Shown here: in pieces, positions 1 to 7,603 of the stretch
Layout: every line of letters starts with the position of its first letter
How positions within the stretch are numbered: position 1 is the first letter of the stretch
Assembly: GCA_019115345.1 (NCBI GenBank)
Contig: DXDV01000228.1
Span: 1 to 33,238 of the forward strand
Direction: 5' to 3'
DNA: 33,238 nt
Source: Candidatus Intestinimonas stercorigallinarum
Lineage (GTDB): Bacteria; Bacillota; Clostridia; Oscillospirales; Oscillospiraceae
Translations under genes and position numbers: made by a program
The notes under the pieces: generated by a model
Databases searched by the model: none
What the model saw: only the letters and a program-made list of their open reading frames with translations
Told to the model about the DNA's origin: nothing

Positions 1-53
1 TCTATGCCAACCATCTCGATTACGTTACGATCCATTTTCCCGCGTTCCAGCAT
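1..53 (-). CDS. 5' end of a CDS running off the left edge (MLERGKMDRNVIEMVGI...); faintly like IS1182-type transposase N-termini
   Basis: ATG at 53-51 on the minus strand with AGGTGG upstream; only 17 codons visible. Confidence 0.3.
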   Translation of the reverse strand, partial: MLERGKMDRNVIEMVGI

Positions 54-91
54 CTTTCTCACCACCTGCTACTTATTTTACCTCTTATGAA

Positions 92-123
92 CGAAAAAGC
101 CCAGCTTTCGCTGGACTTTTTCG
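92..123. terminator. Bidirectional intrinsic terminator
   Basis: CGAAAAAGcCCAGCtttcGCTGGaCTTTTTCG, stem with A/T tracts on both sides. Confidence 0.7.
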
Positions 124-132
124 ACAGCCTCT

Positions 133-162
133 CGCGGGCGGGGCATATATGCCCCGCCCGCG
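133..162. repeat. 30-bp perfect palindrome
   Basis: CGCGGGCGGGGCATATATGCCCCGCCCGCG, 15-nt arms without spacer. Confidence 0.85.
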
Positions 163-174
163 TCTTATGTCTCC

Positions 175-357
175 TCAGCAGCAGCCGTTGCTGCTGCCGC
201 AGCCGCAGTTGTTCCCGCAGCCGCAGCCGTTGCCGCAGCCATTACCGCAGCCGCCCCAGCTCCCGCCGCAGCAGCAGATGAGGATGATGATCAGAATGAT
301 CCACAGGCAGCTCCCGCCGCCAAAGCCGCCAAATCCGCAGCCGTTGTTGCACCCCAT
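175..357 (-). CDS. Small Cys/Gly-rich protein with hydrophobic core (60 aa), YjcZ-like in style
   Basis: MGCNNGCGFGGFGGGSCLWIILIIILICCCGGSWGGCGNGCGNGCGCGNNCGCGSSNGCC; GGGAGG 8 nt before the ATG at 357; the annotated ORF start at 849 overlaps another gene. Confidence 0.7.
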   Translation of the reverse strand: MGCNNGCGFGGFGGGSCLWIILIIILICCCGGSWGGCGNGCGNGCGCGNNCGCGSSNGCC

Positions 358-446
358 AACGAAGTACCTCCCGATGAGATGGTAGGCCGTCTCCGGCCTC
401 CATCTCATCCTATGCGCGGCGGCCCGTTTCGTGTCTGCCTCCGGCG

Positions 447-1589
447 TTACAGCCGCTCCACGCTCACCCCGGAGCGGGCCAGAAGCGCCACCGCCTGGTC
501 CACCGCCCCCTGGGAGATCAGCCGGTCCAGCAGGGCGCCGGAGCCGTCCCGCTCCTGGGCGTCCAGGGCGAAGTAGGAGAGATAGACCACATGGGCCCGG
601 AGGAAGTCGCCGCTCTCCAGAAGCTGCCGCTCTCCGGCCGTCAGCAGCCCCAGCTCCTCCCCCCGCTGGAGGGCGGTGTCCCAGGTAAAGTCGGGCTGCG
701 CCCCGCTGTCGGTGTAGCCCAGGGCCCGCAGGAGGAAGGTCACGTACTGCCCGGCGGTGAGGGTGTCGTTGGTGCCGAAGATGCGGGCGGCCTCGTCCAT
801 GCCCTTGGTGTATCCCTTCTCGTAGGCGTAGGCCACATAGCTCTGGCACCAGGCCGGCACGTCGGTGAAGGGACAGGCGGCTGTGGTAGCCAGGGCGGCG
901 TCCTCCTCCCCGATGAGGCGGAGGAACATAATGAGCCCTTGTATCCGGGTGGGGGCCTGCTCCAGGTCATAGCCCGAGCCGTAGCCCGTGCCGCTGCCCT
1001 GGAAGAGCCCCATGATGCGCATGGCGTCCGCCAGGGCGTTGTAGTCGGTTTTGGCGCTCTCGGTGAGGGTGTACCACCCCTCCAGGGAGAGCACCGCCGT
1101 GGGCGAGGTCACCGTGACGGTGGCCGTGGTCTCCTCCATCACCAGATACCGCCGCCCCTGCGTCAGGGCGCCGGACCCCTTCTCCCAGCCATTGGAGAGG
1201 TCGATGGTCTTTTTCCCGGTACAGGAGAGGTCCCCGCTGCCGGCCAGCAGCATCAATCCGGAGCCCGCCGTCACCTGGACGGTGTCCCCCTCCTTGACCC
1301 GAATATCCGCAAAGGCCCCATGGTAGCTCCCGCCGGACGCCACGCCCCCCAGCTGGGTCACATAGGCGCCGTGCTTCGTCTGCAGGTCCGCCGCCGCCTG
1401 CTGATAGAGGGCGTCATGACACTGATCCACGGCGGCCCCGGCCTTTTCCACCGCCTGGGCGGTGTAGGTCTCATCCACGTAGCTTTTGGAGACCAGCGGG
1501 TCCTCCGCCCCGCCGCCCACGGCCAGCGCCACCGAGGCGCAGAGCAGCGCTCCCGCCGCTCCCACGGCCGCCAGTACTCGTTTCTTCAT
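447..1589 (-). CDS. Secreted S-layer homology (SLH) domain-type protein
   Basis: Signal peptide MKKRVLAAVGAAGALLCASVALA; SLH-like segments (PFTDVPAWCQSYVAYAYEKGYTKGMDE...FGTNDTLTAGQYVTFLLRALGY). Confidence 0.75.
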   Translation of the reverse strand: MKKRVLAAVGAAGALLCASVALAVGGGAEDPLVSKSYVDETYTAQAVEKAGAAVDQCHDALYQQAAADLQTKHGAYVTQLGGVASGGSYHGAFADIRVKEGDTVQVTAGSGLMLLAGSGDLSCTGKKTIDLSNGWEKGSGALTQGRRYLVMEETTATVTVTSPTAVLSLEGWYTLTESAKTDYNALADAMRIMGLFQGSGTGYGSGYDLEQAPTRIQGLIMFLRLIGEEDAALATTAACPFTDVPAWCQSYVAYAYEKGYTKGMDEAARIFGTNDTLTAGQYVTFLLRALGYTDSGAQPDFTWDTALQRGEELGLLTAGERQLLESGDFLRAHVVYLSYFALDAQERDGSGALLDRLISQGAVDQAVALLARSGVSVERL

Positions 1590-1719
1590 GCAAAGCTCCT
1601 TTAGAACCTGTATTCCCAACCGCTGCACGCCGTCCGGGCGGCCTTTTCCCCGCCATCCGGCATCCCCGGTCATACTATTTCCGTCGTTCCCGCCGCGCCC
1701 CGTGCGCGGCTTCCCGTCC

Positions 1720-1748
1720 AGTATACCAGACCTGTCCCGGCCTTGCAA
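1720..1748 (-). promoter_or_regulatory. Candidate sigma-A promoter for the SLH-type gene
   Basis: TTGCAA-N17-TATACT on the minus strand upstream of 1589. Confidence 0.5.
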
Positions 1749-1765
1749 TCCCCAGGAAACGCGAA

Positions 1766-1793
1766 TCCCGCCCCGGGCGCATGCCCGGGGCGG
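1766..1793. repeat. GC-rich hairpin downstream of the DUF2344 gene
   Basis: CCCGCCCCGGGC-gcat-GCCCGGGGCGGG, 12-bp stem, no U-run. Confidence 0.6.
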
Positions 1794-1802
1794 GTCCATC
1801 GG

Positions 1803-2471
1803 TCAGAAAAAGGGCCGGAAGTCCTTGTCCAGGACCTGCTTGCGGTGGTAGCTCACGTAGTCGGGCGCGGCCTCCGGCCAGTGGTTCCGGATGGTCTCCA
1901 CCAGCAGAGCCGGGTTGAGGCCCGGGTTCTGGGCCCGGAGGACCACGTCCAGGACGATGGCGTCCCGGCGGCCCTCATAGTCCACCTTGTGGATGAGGGG
2001 GATGAGGTCCACCTGGACCTGGCCGCTCTTGGCCTTTTTGGACTTCTTGGTCACCACCAGGCTCTCCCGGCTCAGCAGGGCGCGGATGGCGTTTTCCGCC
2101 CCCACCGGAGCGCCGGCGTCGTATTCCAGGGTGATGATATAGTTCACCCAGCACAGCTCCCGCACCGGGCGGCCGCCGCCATAGCAGCGGGTGACGGTGA
2201 TCCCCTCCGGCAGGGCCCGGGTGAGCCGCTCGGGCACCTGGCTCCGGTCGGCCCCCTCGGGGAGCCCGAACTCCAGGATCTCACACTGGCTGGAGTAGCC
2301 CACCGACAGCGGCAGGGCGATGGATACATAGGCGTGGGGGTTGAAGCCCTCGGTGTGCCGGACCTGAAGGCCCGAGCGGAGGAAGGCCCGCTGGAAGGTC
2401 CGCATCAGATCCAGATGGGAGATATACCGGGCCCGGCCCGTCTTGACAAACTGGATGCGCTCCTCACTCAT
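1803..2471 (-). CDS. TIGR03936 family radical SAM-associated protein (DUF2344)
   Basis: FVKTGRARYISHLDLMRTFQRAFLRSGL...TEGFNPHAYVSIALPLSVGYSS; overlaps the upstream radical SAM gene. Confidence 0.88.
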   Translation of the reverse strand: MSEERIQFVKTGRARYISHLDLMRTFQRAFLRSGLQVRHTEGFNPHAYVSIALPLSVGYSSQCEILEFGLPEGADRSQVPERLTRALPEGITVTRCYGGGRPVRELCWVNYIITLEYDAGAPVGAENAIRALLSRESLVVTKKSKKAKSGQVQVDLIPLIHKVDYEGRRDAIVLDVVLRAQNPGLNPALLVETIRNHWPEAAPDYVSYHRKQVLDKDFRPFF

Positions 2472-4302
2472 CGCACACCCTCCCCTTCTCCAGCAGGTGA
2501 TTGGCGCCGCAGCCGGTGCACTGCTTCCGGCAGTCGGGGGTGATGACGGCCTCGTAGGCCCGCTCCCGCTCCCGCCACAGGAAGGCGGGCGTCACCCCGG
2601 TGGAGATCCGGCTCCAGGGCAAAACCTCCTCCCTGCTCCGGACCCGGTTGGCGTAGAAGGCCGGGTCCAGGCCGCGGGACGCAAAGGCCCGCAGCCACCG
2701 CTCCAGGTCGAAGTACTCGCTCCAGGAGTCGAACTTGGCCCCCTCCCGCCAGGCCGTCTCGATGACGTCGGCCAGCCGGCGGTCGCCCCGGGCAAAGACG
2801 GCCTCCAGGAAGGAGGTGTCCGGATCGTGCCAGTGGTAGACGATGGACTTCTCCCGCATGTTGTCCCGCAGCAGCTTCACCCGGCGGAGGTACTCCTCCC
2901 GGGTGACCTGCCCCTCCCACTGGAAGGCGGTGTGGGGCTTGGGGACGAAGCAGGCGGTGGACACGGTGATCCGGCAGCCCCGGCGCTTGTCGGGGGCGGT
3001 CTCCCGCCAGAGCTGGAGCACCTTTTTGGCAAGGTCCGCGATGCCCAGCACATCCTCGTCGGTCTCGGTGGGCAGGCCCAGCATGAAATAGAGCTTCACC
3101 GTGTTCCACCCGCCCAGGAAGGCGGTGCGGCAGGAGTTCATCAGGTCGGCCTCGGTGACGTTCTTGTTGATGGCGTCCCGCAGGCGCTGGGTGCCCGCCT
3201 CGGGGGCGAAGGTGAGACCGCTCTTGCGGACGTGCTGGAGCCGCTGCATGAGGCCCATGGAGAAGTTGTCCGCCCGCAGAGACGGAAGGGACAGGGAGAC
3301 CTTGTTGGGCTCGCACCACTCCAGCAGGCCGTCGCACAGCCCCTCCAGGGGCCGGTAGTCGCTGGTGGACAGGCTGGAGAGGGTCATCTCCTGATAGCCG
3401 GAGTCCTTGCAGGCGGCGATGCCCTGCTCCACCAGGAGCTTGGGGCTCCGGGCGCGGACGGGCCGGTAGGCGTAGCCCGCCTGGCAGAAGCGGCAGCCCC
3501 GGATGCAGCCCCGAAAGACCTCCAGCATGACCCGGTCGTGGACGATCTCGGTGGAGGGCACGATGGTCTTGACCGGGAAATAGGCCTTGTCCAGGTCCTG
3601 GACGATCCGCTTGGTCACCAGCTCAGGGGCCCCCTCCTTCGGCTCGATGGCCGCCACCGTCCCGTCCTCGTGGTAGACGGCGGTGTAGAGGGAGGGCACG
3701 TAGAGACCCGGCACCCCGGCCGCCGCCGCCAGCAGGTCCTGGCGGGACCAGCCCTCCCGGCGGGCCCGCTGGTAGAGCCGGATGAGCTCCACGGTGACCT
3801 CCTCCCCCTCTCCCAGGGAGAAGATGTCCACAAAGGGAGCCAGGGGCTCCGGGTTGTAGGCGCAGGTGCCGCCGGCGATGACGAGGGGGGCGTCCTCGTC
3901 CCGGTCGGCGGAGCGCAGGGGCACGCCGGCCAGGTCCAGCATGTTGAGGACGTTGGTATAGGCCATCTCGTAGCCCAGGGAGAAGCCGATGATGTCAAAG
4001 CCGGAGATGGGGTCTCCGCTCTCCAGTCCGTAGAGGGGCAGGCCCTCCCGGCGCATCTCCTCCTCCATATCCCCCCAGGGGGCGAACACCCGCTCGCACC
4101 ACACTCCGGGCAGCTCGTTCATCAGTCCATACAAGATCCGCACGCCCAAATTGGACATGCCGATCTCATAGGTGTCGGGAAAGCACATGGCCACCCGGGT
4201 GTCCACCCGCTTGGGGTCCTTCACCACTGCGTTATATTCTCCTCCGGTATATCGGGCGGGCTTCTGCACCCTGGAGAGAATTGCTTCCATCGTCCGGTCC
4301 AT
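2464..4302 (-). CDS. TIGR03960 family B12-binding domain-containing radical SAM protein
   Basis: FRGCIRGCRFCQAGYAYRP radical SAM Cys motif; N-terminal B12-binding-like region; GGAGG before ATG at 4302. Confidence 0.92.
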   Translation of the reverse strand: MDRTMEAILSRVQKPARYTGGEYNAVVKDPKRVDTRVAMCFPDTYEIGMSNLGVRILYGLMNELPGVWCERVFAPWGDMEEEMRREGLPLYGLESGDPISGFDIIGFSLGYEMAYTNVLNMLDLAGVPLRSADRDEDAPLVIAGGTCAYNPEPLAPFVDIFSLGEGEEVTVELIRLYQRARREGWSRQDLLAAAAGVPGLYVPSLYTAVYHEDGTVAAIEPKEGAPELVTKRIVQDLDKAYFPVKTIVPSTEIVHDRVMLEVFRGCIRGCRFCQAGYAYRPVRARSPKLLVEQGIAACKDSGYQEMTLSSLSTSDYRPLEGLCDGLLEWCEPNKVSLSLPSLRADNFSMGLMQRLQHVRKSGLTFAPEAGTQRLRDAINKNVTEADLMNSCRTAFLGGWNTVKLYFMLGLPTETDEDVLGIADLAKKVLQLWRETAPDKRRGCRITVSTACFVPKPHTAFQWEGQVTREEYLRRVKLLRDNMREKSIVYHWHDPDTSFLEAVFARGDRRLADVIETAWREGAKFDSWSEYFDLERWLRAFASRGLDPAFYANRVRSREEVLPWSRISTGVTPAFLWRERERAYEAVITPDCRKQCTGCGANHLLEKGRVCDE

Positions 4303-4401
4303 TCCTAACCTCCGCGCGCGCTCTTTCTCTGATAGCAAATAATTATTTTAACCTGTGGGCGTAGGAATGGCAAGTACTAATTCGTGGATTTCTCGGATTT
4401 C

Positions 4402-4629
4402 TCACCAGAAATGGCGAAAATCTTCGATGACGTCCCAAAAATGCGCGGGGGAAAGCCCGTTCCGGTTGAGGGCGTCCACCAGCCGCTCCGCCTCGGCGCG
4501 GTCGCTGGTCAGGCGCCGGGCCTCCAGGCCCTCCCCGCCGGCCACTCCAAACAGCATAGGGGAGTCCTTCTCCTCCACCAGGACCTCGTAGCGTGTCTCC
4601 ATCATCTCTACCCTCTCCTCTTTACTCAT
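4402..4629 (-). CDS. Small uncharacterised protein, DUF6514-like
   Basis: MSKEERVEMMETRYEVLVEEKDSPMLFGVAGGEGLEARRLTSDRAEAERLVDALNRNGLSPAHFWDVIEDF. Confidence 0.55.
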   Translation of the reverse strand: MSKEERVEMMETRYEVLVEEKDSPMLFGVAGGEGLEARRLTSDRAEAERLVDALNRNGLSPAHFWDVIEDFRHFW

Positions 4630-4915
4630 TCTCAGCAGGGGCTCCAGGTCCCGCCCCCCTTTCTCCGGCAAGCCCTTTCCCCTCTCCAAAAATGGCCCGC
4701 CGGTCCCCGCTCCGGGTACTTTTTATGATATAATAGAGAGATACAGCTCCCCCCGCCGCGGGAAAACAGGACCCTTGGCGGCGCCCCATCCCCTCGGCGG
4801 GAGCCCAAGCCTCTCTGGCTCCGCTCCGGCGGCGTCGTCCCTAAAAATATGGTGTATTTCTCCGTGCTTGTCAATCGCTTTCCCCGGAACTGGCCTCTTT
4901 GCCGGCAGATTTTTG

Positions 4916-4925
4916 CCAAATTTGG
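4916..4925. promoter_or_regulatory. Palindrome CCAAATTTGG in the XRE gene promoter region
   Basis: Perfect 10-bp palindrome next to GGATAAT, about 40 nt before the XRE start. Confidence 0.3.
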
Positions 4926-4961
4926 ATAATCCGTGTCGAATTTTGGAGGGAGGTCTATTTT

Positions 4962-5735
4962 ATGTCCATATCCACCAAGCTGATCCTGGCCAAGCAGCGC
5001 TGCGGCTTTACCAGCGCCGTGCTGGCCCAGCGCGCCGGCGTGCCTGTGAGCACGGTCAATAAGATCCTCTCCGGTCAGACCCGCAGGCCCTCGCCCCAGG
5101 CCCTGGAGCGGCTGTGCCGGGTGCTGGGCATCTCCCTGCCCTACCTGCTCAACGACAACATCGGGGACGAGCGGTTCATCGCCGCCCTCTGCGAAGGGGA
5201 GGGCCTGCGCTACCTCTCCAGCCAGGAGTGGGCCATGGTCCGGGACTACGGCATTTTGACGGTCCAGGGCCGTGAGATGGTGGACGTCCTTTTGGAGCTG
5301 CTCCTGGCCCTCTCTCCCCTCCCCCTGCCCACGGGAGCGCGGCGGATGCTGCTGTGCTTCCAGCCGGTGGCCCAGGGCCAGCGGGGCCCGCTGATGGACG
5401 GCTTTCAATACGCCCCGCTGGATGTGGCCCTGGACAGCGTCACCCAGCAGGCCGACTTCACCATCCTCCTCACCGACCGCTCCATGGTGCCGGTCTACGC
5501 CCCCGGCACCATGCTGGCCGTCAAGCGGGAACAGGCCGCCCCCAGACAGCTGGGGCTCTTTCTCCTGGGCCGGGAGCTCTTCGTCCGCAAGCTCTCCCGC
5601 TCCTCCGGCCGGACCAAGCTGGTGGCCATCAATCTGGAGTACAAGGACATCCCCGTCCACCCGAAGGATGAATTTCGCTGCCTGGGGACCATCCTCGGCA
5701 CGGTGCGGGATTATGTCCGGCTGACCCCCCGGTGA
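4962..5735 (+). CDS. XRE-family regulator with S24/LexA-like C-terminal domain
   Basis: HTH: CGFTSAVLAQRAGVPVSTVNKILSGQTRRPSPQALERLCRVLGIS; S24-like DRSMVPVYAPGTMLAVKR; GGAGGG before ATG. Confidence 0.8.
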   Translation: MSISTKLILAKQRCGFTSAVLAQRAGVPVSTVNKILSGQTRRPSPQALERLCRVLGISLPYLLNDNIGDERFIAALCEGEGLRYLSSQEWAMVRDYGILTVQGREMVDVLLELLLALSPLPLPTGARRMLLCFQPVAQGQRGPLMDGFQYAPLDVALDSVTQQADFTILLTDRSMVPVYAPGTMLAVKREQAAPRQLGLFLLGRELFVRKLSRSSGRTKLVAINLEYKDIPVHPKDEFRCLGTILGTVRDYVRLTPR

Positions 5736-5809
5736 GGGCGCGGCGATTTTTGCTGTCCCTCCCGCCGGAACTGTGGTATACTGCTTGCATCGAAAAGGAG
5801 GGTTGTCCC

Positions 5810-7603
5810 TTGTTCCTGCTTTCCGCCGGAGCCCAGGCGCTCACCGGAGGTCTGGCCGCCTTTTTGAGCGACCAGGCCGCCGTGTCGGCCTGGTATACCG
5901 CCGTGGCGCGGTTTCTCTTCCCCGCCCTGGCCATCCTGATTTTGGCCCGGACCATCCGCTCCCTGCTCACCGTCCCCCACACCCCCGAGGTGTGGGCCCA
6001 TCTCTCCCTGCCCAACGGGGGCACGGAGCCCCTCACCCACTGGGAAAACATTCTGGGCCGCTCCGACGCCTCCGACGTGGTGCTGAGCTACCCCACCGTC
6101 TCCCGGCAGCACGCCGCCCTCATCCGGGACGAGACCGGCAGCTGGACCGTCTACGACCTGGACTCCAAGGGGGGCGTCACCGTCAACGGCGCCGCCGTGG
6201 AGGGCTCCGCCTCCCTGCGCTATGGGGACGTTTTGGCCCTGGGCGGCGTGGAGACGGTGCTCCTCCCCGTGCCGCCCGAGGAGCGGGAGGCCCGCCGGGC
6301 CCGCCGCCAGGCCCAGGAGCGGCCGGTCTCCCCCTGGACGAGTCTGCTCTTCCTCACCCTCTTCCAGCTCCTCACCGCCCTTCAGCTGGTGGCCGCCGGC
6401 GGCAGCGGCGTCCCGCCGGCCGTCCCCGCCGCCTTCTTCTGCCTCGCCGCCGTCATGTGGGGCTACTTCCTGGCCATGCGGGCCATCCGCCGGGTGGGCT
6501 TTGAGATGGAGACCATCGCCTTCTTCCTCTCCACCCTCTCCCTGGCCGTCACCGCCTCCTCCGCCCCCGGCGACCTCTTCAAACAGCTCGTCGCCCTGCT
6601 GCTGGGGCTGGTCCTCTTCGTGGTGCTGGGGGTCTTTCTCCGGGACCTGGACCGGGTCAAGCGCATCCGCTGGCTGGCGGCGGGCGCAGCCATCGTCCTG
6701 CTGGCGGCCACCCTGGTGCTGGGCACCGGGCGGTACGGAGCCAAAAACTGGATCATCCTGGGGCCCCTCTCCTTCCAGCCGTCGGAGCTGGGCAAGCTCT
6801 GCTACATCTTCGCCGGCTCGGCCACCCTGGACCGGCTCTTCCGGAAGCGGAACCTGGGGCTGTTCATCCTCCTCACCGTGGTGTGCATGGGGTGCCTGGC
6901 CCTCATGAGCGACTTCGGCACCGCCGCCATTTTCTTCGTCACCTTCCTGGTCATCGCCTACCTGCGCTCCGGGGACTTCGCCACCCTGGCCCTCATCACC
7001 GGAGCCTGCGTCGCCGGGGCGGGGGTGGTGGTCACCATCAAGCCCTACATCCTCCAGCGCTTCGCCACCTGGGGCCACGCCTGGGAGCAGGCCAACGCCG
7101 GCGGCTACCAGCAGGTGCGCACCATGTCGGCCGCCGCCTCCGGCGGCCTGGTGGGGGTGGGGGCCGGGGAGGGCTGGCTCCACAACGTGGCCGCCGCCGA
7201 CACCGACCTGGTCTTTGGCATGCTCTGCGAGGAATGGGGGCTCCTCATCGGGGCCCTGGCCGTCCTCTCCATCGTCACCCTGGCCGTCTTTGCCGTCCGG
7301 GCCTGCCGGGCGGGGCGGTCCAGCTTCTACACCATCGCCGCCTGCGCCGCCACCTCCCTGCTGGTCTTTCAGACCTGCCTCAACGTCTTTGGCTCGGTGG
7401 ACCTCCTCCCCCTCACCGGCGTCACCTTCCCCTTTGTCTCCAACGGCGGGTCGTCCATGCTCTCCTCCTGGGGGCTGCTGGCCTTCCTGAAGGCCACCGA
7501 CACCCGCCCCAACGCCAGCTTCGCCATCCGGCTCCCCGGCTGGGGAGAGCCGGACCCGCCGGGACCGGCCCGCCCGGAAGAGGAGGTGGATCCCCATGCG
7601 TAA
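5810..7603 (+). CDS. FtsW/RodA/SpoVE family protein with N-terminal FHA domain
   Basis: FHA: LGRSDASDVVLSYPTVSRQHAALIRDETGSWTVYDLDSKGGVTVNG; SEDS: GAKNWIILGPLSFQPSELGKL...LLPLTGVTFPFVSNGGSSML; TTG start with GGAGGG upstream. Confidence 0.9.
   Translation: MFLLSAGAQALTGGLAAFLSDQAAVSAWYTAVARFLFPALAILILARTIRSLLTVPHTPEVWAHLSLPNGGTEPLTHWENILGRSDASDVVLSYPTVSRQHAALIRDETGSWTVYDLDSKGGVTVNGAAVEGSASLRYGDVLALGGVETVLLPVPPEEREARRARRQAQERPVSPWTSLLFLTLFQLLTALQLVAAGGSGVPPAVPAAFFCLAAVMWGYFLAMRAIRRVGFEMETIAFFLSTLSLAVTASSAPGDLFKQLVALLLGLVLFVVLGVFLRDLDRVKRIRWLAAGAAIVLLAATLVLGTGRYGAKNWIILGPLSFQPSELGKLCYIFAGSATLDRLFRKRNLGLFILLTVVCMGCLALMSDFGTAAIFFVTFLVIAYLRSGDFATLALITGACVAGAGVVVTIKPYILQRFATWGHAWEQANAGGYQQVRTMSAAASGGLVGVGAGEGWLHNVAAADTDLVFGMLCEEWGLLIGALAVLSIVTLAVFAVRACRAGRSSFYTIAACAATSLLVFQTCLNVFGSVDLLPLTGVTFPFVSNGGSSMLSSWGLLAFLKATDTRPNASFAIRLPGWGEPDPPGPARPEEEVDPHA

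Noticed and set aside
149-385. Pro/Gln-rich plus-strand ORF (PQPQPLPQPLPQPP...)
   Set aside because: It is the antisense of the Cys/Gly-rich minus-strand gene, which has a proper RBS; the low-complexity composition is a by-product.
2443-4308. 621-aa plus-strand ORF
   Set aside because: Antisense to the clearly recognisable TIGR03960 radical SAM gene; long shadow ORFs are expected at this GC content.
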